From positions 744,001-808,000 of the forward strand of contig JAFLBV010000001.1 of the NCBI GenBank assembly GCA_017302895.1: a stretch of 64,000 bases of DNA, written 5' to 3'. This DNA comes from Ignavibacteria bacterium (GTDB lineage: Bacteria; Bacteroidota; Ignavibacteria; Ignavibacteriales; Ignavibacteriaceae). The position numbers and the translations under genes are program-made. This document shows positions 52,741 to 59,930 of the stretch, one piece after another (within the stretch, counting starts at the first letter, position 1; the number at the start of each line of letters is the position of its first letter). The notes beneath the pieces are model-generated. The model was given only the letters and a program-made list of their open reading frames with translations, was not told where the DNA came from and searched no databases.

Positions 52741-55314
52741 TTGAAAATCTTCCATATTCTGGTTTTTTCCCTTTTGTGCCTTTCTGCGGCATCACCACAG
52801 AAACCCGATTCAATCACAGTCCCAGCCGGAGCAGAATACAACTCTGGGAGCATTCACCGGATGCTATATGGTGACTTATGGCGTGACCTCTGGACGACCC
52901 TTGTAAAACTTCCCGTCTTCGACCTGAAACAGTTGGACGGTGGTTTGACCCCCTTAAGGAAGGATGACTCCACGGAAACCTCTACTCTCTTTTTGCAGGG
53001 AAGTGGCGGCAAAATTTGGAAATTTCGCTCGTTAAACAAGAATACCAATGTTACACTTCACCCCGATCTTAAAAACACTTTCGCCGGGAAGTTTTTTCAA
53101 GAAATGACGGCTGCCGCTCCCCCCGCCGTCACACTGATACTTTCACCAATGATGGATTCCCTTGGCATCCTGCATTCAACCCCGCTGCTCTGTTTTATGC
53201 CGGATGATGTTAAGCTGGGCGATTTCAGAGACGAGTTTAAGAATTTGCCCGGTACCCTTGAAATTGACTCAAGGTCGATTGACACCACCGTAATCTCGAC
53301 AGAAAATCTGATAGAAAGACTGCTCAGAGAACAAAACGAAAAAGTTGACGGCAACGCCTATTTGAAGGCAAGGCTGTTTGATGTGTTTGTGAATGACTGG
53401 AACAGAGGACCTGATCAGTGGGACTGGGTAAAATCCACCAGTTCCGGCGGTTATATTTGGAAACCTCTTCCAAAAAACAGAGACAAGGCATTCTCACGAT
53501 TCGATGGCCTGTATCCAAAAGCGGCTTCCTTTCTTCTTCCCGAGTGGACCTCATTCAATGGTTCGTTCCCCTCTCCCGACCTCGCAACCCGGACGGGCAG
53601 ATTCCTCGATAAAAGGTTCCTCTCCGAAATTTCCCGTAACGACTGGGATTCTGTTACAAATTTCGTAGTGACTAAACTGACAGATGAACTTTTTGACACG
53701 GCTCTAAACCGTTTTCCCAAGGAGTATCGCCCCGGTGCCGCCGCTTCTCTGAAAAACAAACTTGTTGAGAGAAGTGGGAGTTTGAAAGAATTTTCAGCAG
53801 GTTACTACAATTATATCAACAAGGTGGTTGATATTTTCTCCACGGACCTCAATGACAAAGTTGAGATAATCAGGACTGACACTTCAACGGTTATTGCTTT
53901 CTCAAATCCGGAGTCCGATCCGGAGGGGAAGACAACCGTGCATTACAAGAAGGAATTTGACAGCCGTATCACGGAAGATATCAGAATCCATTTAGTTGGA
54001 GGGGATGACAAGGTTAAGATCACCGGATACGCAGAGTCAGGTCCCCTTATCAGAATCGACGGGGGTAGAGGAAAAGATTATTTTATTGACTCTTCAAAGG
54101 TAGAAGGCTGGTTCCTGAATTTTCTGCCGTTCAGAAGGGCAGAGAACAAAAACATCTTTTTCGACGATGACCCTGCAACTGTGGTGGTTGAAGGTCCCGG
54201 AACTGTTTTCAGAGTAGAAAAACCTTTCTCAGAAAACGAAGTTAAGGAGTTTTTTGATCCTGTGGTTCCACAGCACGGCAGGGGGATGAGTATTAATCCG
54301 GTTTTTGATCTTTCGAGTACACTCGGACTCCAGTTCGGGGGCGGTCCCGTTTTCACTAATTACGATTTTCGGAAGAAACCCTGGGATTCAAAAATTTCAT
54401 TTGTTGTTTCGTATGCCACGAGACCAAAGGACTATGATGCTGAATTCGAAGGTTACTTCAATTCAATCATTGAAGGTACGACCATCGGTTTCAAAGCATT
54501 TCGAAAATCCATCGATTTTAACAGGTACTACGGTTACGGGAATGAAACAGCATTCGATTCGGAATTTTCCTCAAAAGGGGGACATAATATCTCCAGGGTT
54601 CACTATGCAGCTGAAGTTTCTCTTGATTATGATCTCTTTTCGGGATTACACAATTTCTATCAGATAAGGCTATCGAGAAATGACACTGAAGTAAATTACC
54701 CGGGTGGCCTGGTGAATTTTCCGGCGGGACAATATGGAGTTGGGGTACTCACCACAATTACCTTTGGTACCGGGTTCTTGATCGATAAAAGGGATCATCC
54801 TGATCTTCCTCTTGCGGGTTACTACTTTAAGGCATCCGGTTTTTACACTCCAAAATTCTTCGATACAAGAGGAGAGACATACTCCGGCAATTTCGATGTC
54901 AGGGGCTACATCCCGCTTCCACTACTTAAGAACTCTGCCCTGGCATTAAGGGTGACAGGAGAGAAGGTTTCGGGTGACTTCCCGTTTTTCATGTCGGCAT
55001 TCCTTGGCGGATCGAAAAATCTCAGGGGATTCAGGAACGAACGATTCTCCGGCGATGCTTCTCTGTATGGCTGTGCGGAGCTCAGAATATCACTCGGACG
55101 GCTTAAAACCCTGGTGACATCTAATATAGGGCTGTATCTTTTCTCCGAGGCAGGACGGGTATTCAACAATGGTGAATCTTCGACACTCTGGCATGTGAGT
55201 AATGGGGTGGGAATCTGGTCGCATATTTTTGACAGGTCTTTGGTGATTGCTTCCTCTATCGCGTTCTCACAGGAGACAGTTAATCTTTCTCTTTCCACCA
55301 AGGTGAATTTTTGA
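52741..55314 (+). CDS. BamA/TamA-family outer membrane barrel with N-terminal kinase-like domain
   Basis: An 857-residue outer membrane protein; TTG start at 52741 (signal peptide from KIFHILVFSLLCLSAAS). Residues 90-350 follow a layout I remember from Bacteroidota barrel fusions: WKFRSLNKNTNVTLHPDL, HSTPLLCFMPDDVKLGDF, then LKARLFDVFVNDWNRGPDQWDW and PLPKNRDKAFSRFDG. The DWNRG...QW and NRDKAFS pieces resemble the catalytic and metal-binding loops (GDWDRH, DRD) of atypical Fam20/CotH-like kinases, with the DRH histidine replaced. From about 520 a 16-stranded-barrel-like region ends in a BamA-type motif FLGGSKNLRGFRNERFSGD and a final aromatic residue. Function could be surface modification or transport; neither is shown. 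Confidence 0.72.
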   Translation: MKIFHILVFSLLCLSAASPQKPDSITVPAGAEYNSGSIHRMLYGDLWRDLWTTLVKLPVFDLKQLDGGLTPLRKDDSTETSTLFLQGSGGKIWKFRSLNKNTNVTLHPDLKNTFAGKFFQEMTAAAPPAVTLILSPMMDSLGILHSTPLLCFMPDDVKLGDFRDEFKNLPGTLEIDSRSIDTTVISTENLIERLLREQNEKVDGNAYLKARLFDVFVNDWNRGPDQWDWVKSTSSGGYIWKPLPKNRDKAFSRFDGLYPKAASFLLPEWTSFNGSFPSPDLATRTGRFLDKRFLSEISRNDWDSVTNFVVTKLTDELFDTALNRFPKEYRPGAAASLKNKLVERSGSLKEFSAGYYNYINKVVDIFSTDLNDKVEIIRTDTSTVIAFSNPESDPEGKTTVHYKKEFDSRITEDIRIHLVGGDDKVKITGYAESGPLIRIDGGRGKDYFIDSSKVEGWFLNFLPFRRAENKNIFFDDDPATVVVEGPGTVFRVEKPFSENEVKEFFDPVVPQHGRGMSINPVFDLSSTLGLQFGGGPVFTNYDFRKKPWDSKISFVVSYATRPKDYDAEFEGYFNSIIEGTTIGFKAFRKSIDFNRYYGYGNETAFDSEFSSKGGHNISRVHYAAEVSLDYDLFSGLHNFYQIRLSRNDTEVNYPGGLVNFPAGQYGVGVLTTITFGTGFLIDKRDHPDLPLAGYYFKASGFYTPKFFDTRGETYSGNFDVRGYIPLPLLKNSALALRVTGEKVSGDFPFFMSAFLGGSKNLRGFRNERFSGDASLYGCAELRISLGRLKTLVTSNIGLYLFSEAGRVFNNGESSTLWHVSNGVGIWSHIFDRSLVIASSIAFSQETVNLSLSTKVNF

Positions 55315-55320
55315 TATGAA

Positions 55321-55354
55321 GCAAAGACCCAAAGGTTGTTTTTTGAGTCTTTGC
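55321..55354. terminator. Terminator hairpin between convergent genes
   Basis: GCAAAGACCCAAA (55321-55333) pairs with TTTGAGTCTTTGC (55342-55354) with one mismatch. It lies between the barrel gene (+) and the methyltransferase gene (-). Confidence 0.6.
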
Positions 55355-55361
55355 CTGATGT

Positions 55362-56360
55362 TTACATAAAGTTAAAGAAACCGCCTTCTTCTTCATCGTT
55401 ATCACTGTCGTTCTTCTTCTTCGATTTTTTCTGATGTTTCAGTGAGTTTCTCTCCCAGAATACACCCTCGAAGTACCCCTGAATGGTATTGTCAGCCTCG
55501 GCAAGTTCGAGCCTGTATTCAGCAGTGGCCGCGTAATTTTTGTCGATTTCGATGCCGACATAGTGCCTGTTCAGTTTTTTGGCAACAACCGAAGTGGTCC
55601 CGGAACCAAGGAAAGGATCGAAAATCACATCCCCCTCGTTAGAGGATGCAAGAATCAGTTTTGCCATCAGTTTTTCGGGTTTCTGCGTCGGATGTTCGGT
55701 ATTCTCAGCCATCGACCAGTATGGAATTGTGATATCAGTCCAAATGTTTGAAGGGTGACTCATTCTAAATCTCCCCTCGTCTGAATCCATCCAGTCCTTT
55801 GGTTCACCATCTTCTTTGTAAGGAGCGATAACAGCTCTTTTCTCTTTTACGGCATCGAGGTTAAAGGTATAATCGTTTCCCATCGTGAAAAACCAGATAT
55901 CCTCCATCGAGTTCTTCCAGTTTTTGCTCGCTCCGCGCCCCTTGTCTCTCTGCCAGGTGATTCTGTTTCGCAATTTGAAGTATTCACTGGCCACTGAAAA
56001 TATGGAGAGTGAACTAAGGTAATCGCCGCAGATATAAATGGAGGCTTCGGGTTTCAGGAGTCTGAGCATCTGAGGGAGCCAGCTTCTGAGGTACATCGAG
56101 TACTCTTCCACAGGAAGTTTTCTGAACTTGGCAGAACCAAAATCACGATCGAGATTGTATGGCGGGTCGATAATCAATAAATCAACAAACTCGTCAGGAA
56201 GGTACTTGATAATATCAAAAAGATTACGGTTTATGGTTTTATCAAGTATCTTGTCAAGGGTAACGGCTTCGTTGAAATCGATTAACTTCGCAGAATAATT
56301 CTCGAGCTGCTCTTCTGTCAGTGAAATTGTCTTGTTTCTTTTTGCCTTTGGTGCAGGCAT
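55362..56360 (-). CDS. orphan site-specific DNA methyltransferase (beta-class)
   Basis: A 332-residue amino-methyltransferase. I start at ATG 56360 (MPAPKAKRNKTISLTEEQ) with GGAG five bases upstream, rather than at a TTG 11 codons earlier. The catalytic DPPYN motif comes first, then a target-recognition region, then the SAM-binding motif FDPFLGSGTT; this order defines the beta class. DPPY favours N6-adenine, though N4-cytosine cannot be excluded. The C-terminus carries a lysine-rich then Asp/Glu-rich tail ending GGFFNFM. No restriction endonuclease is adjacent, so it is probably a solitary regulatory or protective methyltransferase. Target sequence unknown. Confidence 0.88.
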   Translation of the reverse strand: MPAPKAKRNKTISLTEEQLENYSAKLIDFNEAVTLDKILDKTINRNLFDIIKYLPDEFVDLLIIDPPYNLDRDFGSAKFRKLPVEEYSMYLRSWLPQMLRLLKPEASIYICGDYLSSLSIFSVASEYFKLRNRITWQRDKGRGASKNWKNSMEDIWFFTMGNDYTFNLDAVKEKRAVIAPYKEDGEPKDWMDSDEGRFRMSHPSNIWTDITIPYWSMAENTEHPTQKPEKLMAKLILASSNEGDVIFDPFLGSGTTSVVAKKLNRHYVGIEIDKNYAATAEYRLELAEADNTIQGYFEGVFWERNSLKHQKKSKKKNDSDNDEEEGGFFNFM

Positions 56361-56501
56361 GTCTTCTCCGAAAAAATTAGAATTTTGTACCAATATACAC
56401 TATTATTAATATAAAATGGAAATTTGAGTCAAATTGTTCCCTAATGTGTGTTTTATCGCAATTTGCTCAAACAGCGAGCGGATTGGTATAATAAAATAAA
56501 A

Positions 56502-56542
56502 GGATGAAAGGAACAGGAGACAGGCTCAAGTTCCTTTCATCC
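56502..56542 (-). terminator. Terminator of the pullulanase-like gene
   Basis: GGATGAAAGGAAC (56502-56514) pairs perfectly with GTTCCTTTCATCC (56530-56542). On the minus strand it is followed by a T-rich tail (TTTTATTTTATT). It lies 22 bases beyond the stop codon. Confidence 0.85.
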
Positions 56543-56564
56543 ACCGGGTATCCGGAATATGTTA

Positions 56565-58622
56565 TTACTTTTTCCTTAGAACCACGCCCGAGGAAGCCGG
56601 AAGTGTAATTTTCCCTTTTGCTTTCCCGAGACTCTTTGTTCCTGCTTTTTTGTCATTAACCAGCACTTCGAACTCCCCTTTTGGAAGAGAGAATTCAACT
56701 TTTTTGTCCCGGTTTGCGTTGAAGAGCACCACAAAATGTTCTTTGTTGTGATTAAGTTCGTATCCGAGTGTAAATTCATCTTTCAAATCCATGAATTTCA
56801 CTTCTTCATAGTCAGCTCTTCTAAACGCCTTGAAGGAAGAGCGGAGCTTTGCCAGACCTGCATAATAGTCAACCAGTTCTTTGTTCATCTCGACATGACG
56901 GTAGTTGATGTAGTTTACTTCGTTGTCTTTGTCGTAGGTATTGTGGTCAACCTTGCCTCTTAGAGGATCGTTTACATCGACATCAGCGGGGACTACTTTC
57001 GAACGCCCGAATTCCTGACCTGCATGAATCATGGTCATACCCTGCGAGGTGAAGAGGAAAAGTGCACCGAGTTTGTTAAGTTTCATTTGTTCGGTGGTGA
57101 GTTTGGCGTTTTTATCGATGTCGAGAATTGTGACACCTTCCTTAAGGTCTCCAAGTCCGATTCTGATAAAATCTCCCAGAGTGTAACCGTCGTGTGACTC
57201 GAGATAATTCACGGAATGTTCTTTTTTTACAAAGAGCCCTTTTTCATCCCTGATCAGTGTACCGTTTACATAACTTTTTAATCTTTGCGGGGAGTTGTCG
57301 CCGAACCACTTTTGGAAAATCCAACCGAGGTTGTTTTTTGGATTTTCACCCTTCACACCGTTTCTGATCTGATCGTTCCATGAACCCCATTCCCTTTCGG
57401 AGAATCCTTTTGGATCATAGCCGCCACCCCATGGTTCACAAACAATAACGACCTGCGGATTTATTTTCCTTAACTCTTTGATGATCTCTTCGATCGTTTT
57501 CCAGTCGATCAGTTTTCCAAGATCGAATCTGAAACCGTCGATGTGATATTCTGTCATCCAGTATTTCAGGCTTTCGATGATCAGTCTTCTCGCCATTGGA
57601 GCTTCTGTTCTGAAGTCGTTTCCGCAACCGCTTTCAGCCTTAAAACTGCCGTCATCATTCAGTCTGAAGTAATATTTTTTGTCAATTTCTTTAAAGCTTC
57701 CGAGTTCATATTCGGAGATGTGATTGTAAACCACATCCATCATCACAGCGATGTCTTCTTTATGAAAAGCTTTTACCATTTGTTTGAAATCGTGACGGGC
57801 TTTGTCTTCGTGACCCATCCACTGATTCCATCTCAATTTTGCCCAGTTTTCAGCATAATATGCTTCAGGAGCAAAGAAAGCAGCGGTCATGTAGCCCCAA
57901 TGGTTTCTCTCATAAGGATTCCATGTGTTAAATCTGTTGTGCTCTGCATCTCTGTAGGGTATTTCAATATTCCCGAATTCCTGAGCAGGAAGGAGCTCCA
58001 CAGTATTAACATTCAGTGAATTGATGTAGTCGATACCACCCTTTTTCCCTTTTTCGATGAGCCCCTTGTAGGTACCCGGGTTTTTTGCTCCTGACGAGGG
58101 GTGTGCAGTCTGGTCCCTTAAGTGCATCTCGTAAACAATCAGGTCTCTCCAGTCTCTCTGAATCCATTTGTCCTTTCCCCAGTCGAAACCACCATCCTTC
58201 ACCACAATTCCCAGCCTTGGGTTCATATAGGTATTGAATGTTGCAACTGCTTTTGCGTAAGGATCGAGAATCACCACTTTTGATTTTTCAAGTACGCTGT
58301 CCTCGGGATTTATAATGATATAACCATAGTATAAACCATATTGCTCTCCCTGAATGGTTGCTTCCCAGACTCCGTCATTGTCTTTATCCATCTTCAGTTC
58401 CTGACCGTAGTCGTCGTCAACTTTCTTGAAGATTTTAAGGGTTGCAGATACTGCTCTGGGAGCGAATACACGAAAAACAGTGTTTCCTTTCTCGACAAAC
58501 GAACCAAGTTTCTTGTCAGAGTAGGCGTTTAGAAATTCATCTTCTTTCTGTGCTTTGATAATCGTATGCGACATGATGAGCAGTGTAACCAATAGTGAGA
58601 AAAATCGATATTTTGAAATCAT
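56565..58622 (-). CDS. exported pullulanase/isoamylase-type GH13 enzyme
   Basis: A 685-residue protein with a signal peptide (MISKYRFFSLLVTLLIMSH); start ATG 58622 rather than the TTG three codons upstream. A CBM48-like N-terminal domain (about 35-150: VFRVFAPRAVSATLKIF) precedes the GH13 barrel. The catalytic regions are MDVVYNH (I), GFRFDLGKLID (II, nucleophile Asp), VIVCEPWGG (III, acid/base Glu) and NYLESHDGYTL (IV). The pullulanase signature YNWGYDP appears as NHWGYMT. It probably debranches alpha-1,6 links in starch, glycogen or pullulan at the cell surface or periplasm. No T9SS domain is present, so export is by Sec only. An inverted repeat (58639-58660) just upstream may bind a regulator. 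Confidence 0.9.
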   Translation of the reverse strand: MISKYRFFSLLVTLLIMSHTIIKAQKEDEFLNAYSDKKLGSFVEKGNTVFRVFAPRAVSATLKIFKKVDDDYGQELKMDKDNDGVWEATIQGEQYGLYYGYIIINPEDSVLEKSKVVILDPYAKAVATFNTYMNPRLGIVVKDGGFDWGKDKWIQRDWRDLIVYEMHLRDQTAHPSSGAKNPGTYKGLIEKGKKGGIDYINSLNVNTVELLPAQEFGNIEIPYRDAEHNRFNTWNPYERNHWGYMTAAFFAPEAYYAENWAKLRWNQWMGHEDKARHDFKQMVKAFHKEDIAVMMDVVYNHISEYELGSFKEIDKKYYFRLNDDGSFKAESGCGNDFRTEAPMARRLIIESLKYWMTEYHIDGFRFDLGKLIDWKTIEEIIKELRKINPQVVIVCEPWGGGYDPKGFSEREWGSWNDQIRNGVKGENPKNNLGWIFQKWFGDNSPQRLKSYVNGTLIRDEKGLFVKKEHSVNYLESHDGYTLGDFIRIGLGDLKEGVTILDIDKNAKLTTEQMKLNKLGALFLFTSQGMTMIHAGQEFGRSKVVPADVDVNDPLRGKVDHNTYDKDNEVNYINYRHVEMNKELVDYYAGLAKLRSSFKAFRRADYEEVKFMDLKDEFTLGYELNHNKEHFVVLFNANRDKKVEFSLPKGEFEVLVNDKKAGTKSLGKAKGKITLPASSGVVLRKK

Positions 58623-58638
58623 AATAGTCAATCCGTTT

Positions 58639-58660
58639 TTTAGAATAATACAATTCTAAA
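58639..58660. promoter_or_regulatory. Inverted repeat TTTAGAAT-N6-ATTCTAAA
   Basis: A perfect 8-base inverted repeat with a 6-base spacer, 17-38 bases upstream of the pullulanase-like ATG. Its size fits a dimeric operator. No cognate regulator gene is adjacent. Confidence 0.4.
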
Positions 58661-58752
58661 TTTAAGAAAATCGGGGGAACTATCCACTAAAACAGGGATG
58701 TAGCGGAAGATGACTGTGAAAGGTAAATAAAACAGGGGGTGCAGAATAAAAG

Positions 58753-58797
58753 AAAAAAGGAATTGAGCCCCGGAGAGAAGTCATCAATTCCTTTTTT
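58753..58797. terminator. Bidirectional terminator downstream of the jelly-roll T9SS gene
   Basis: AAAAAAGGAATTGA (58753-58766) pairs with TCAATTCCTTTTTT (58784-58797). On the minus strand the stem runs into a T-stretch, as expected for the gene ending at 58840. Confidence 0.8.
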
Positions 58798-58839
58798 TTA
58801 TACTTCCTCTTTAACTGAGACCTGAAGAAAGGCCCTTTT

Positions 58840-59691
58840 TCACTTTATAAGGAGCATTTTCTTTGTTTCAGTGATGTTCCCTGATGTAAGGCGATAAAAA
58901 TAGGTGCCACTCGGCAGATTCTGCGCATTAAAACTTATTTCGTGATTGCCCGACTCCATCTGACCGTTCACGAGTTCTGCCACTTTTTCACCTGCTGCAT
59001 TGAATATACCCAGTTCAACCATTCCACTTGCCTGCAGGTTAAATCTGATAACAGTAGACGGATTGAAAGGATTAGGATAATTTTGCATTAAACTGAAGGC
59101 TTTCGGATTGTTAAGTTCTTCTTCTACTGAAACAGGGGAATCGGAAAACTTCAGGTCGTCGACAAGAAATGAGGTTCCGAGGTGGTAGTCACTTCCCGCT
59201 ACAGGACCGATAATGCTGATTGTAACTACGCAGGTATCCGGTGTGTCATCGTTCATGTACTGAAACGGTACTTCAAGTGGCAGATAGTTTTGTGTTGCAG
59301 TAGAATATGTACGGGCTGCGATTCCAACCAGTTCACCGTTTTTCATCAACAACACTGATACGGAAAGTCTGTCACTCCCCACAGGGTTGAGTATGTAGTT
59401 GCCGGTAAACTTGACAGGCCTTTGGGTATATGGAAAACCGGAGGCATCGTCACCCGACTGGATGAAGGGAGCCACGACGAGACCCGGTGACCACTGAACC
59501 ACTTCTCCTTTTACGGCAAAACTGCCTGTTTTTGCATTGGGTGATTGAGTAACCAACTGCGGTAACATTGGAGCATTTGGTGTTGCCCATCCCGAGGGAC
59601 CGTCGCTGTTCCATGTTTCAAAATCACCGTTCGGTATCTGACTGAATGCCAGAGTTGATGCCAATAGTATAAATAATGCGATCATTTTCAT
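58840..59691 (-). CDS. small T9SS-secreted jelly-roll protein
   Basis: A 283-residue exported protein: signal peptide MKMIALFILLASTLAF, then one beta-sandwich domain (about 18-185; starts PNGDFETWNSDGPSGWATPN and ends SFLVDDLKFSD) typical of carbohydrate- or ligand-binding modules in Bacteroidota surface proteins. The C-terminal sorting domain starts MQNYPNPFNPSTVIRF and ends TKKMLLIK. No catalytic residues are evident. The start is ATG at 59691 with AGGAGAAC upstream. It is transcribed as a single gene. Confidence 0.85.
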   Translation of the reverse strand: MKMIALFILLASTLAFSQIPNGDFETWNSDGPSGWATPNAPMLPQLVTQSPNAKTGSFAVKGEVVQWSPGLVVAPFIQSGDDASGFPYTQRPVKFTGNYILNPVGSDRLSVSVLLMKNGELVGIAARTYSTATQNYLPLEVPFQYMNDDTPDTCVVTISIIGPVAGSDYHLGTSFLVDDLKFSDSPVSVEEELNNPKAFSLMQNYPNPFNPSTVIRFNLQASGMVELGIFNAAGEKVAELVNGQMESGNHEISFNAQNLPSGTYFYRLTSGNITETKKMLLIK

Positions 59692-59864
59692 TGCTGTTCT
59701 CCTGATGATGAGATTTTTGACTCTGATTATTCTTTATAATAAAAAATAATAATCGATTAATTCGTCGAAAAGACATCGCAAATCTATAATCCGAAGATAA
59801 TAACACGAAGATTTAATAAATGAAAGGTATTATTAGATTGTTTTCGGAATGAATCAGGTATGAA

Positions 59865-59928
59865 GTGAGTACTTGAGTACCAGAGTGACTCAAGTACTCA
59901 GGTACTCAAGTCACTCAAGTTCTCAGTT
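59865..59928. repeat. Octamer-repeat array E with 12-bp hairpin
   Basis: Eight consecutive 8-base steps (gtgagtac, ttgagtac, cagagtga, ctcaagta, ctcaggta, ctcaagtc, actcaagt, tctcagtt). GAGTACTTGAGT (59867-59878) pairs perfectly with ACTCAAGTACTC (59888-59899), loop 9 bases. It ends two bases before the stop codon of the T9SS gene at 59931. It is the same design as arrays A-C about 46 kb away. Confidence 0.85.
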
Positions 59929-59930
59929 TT

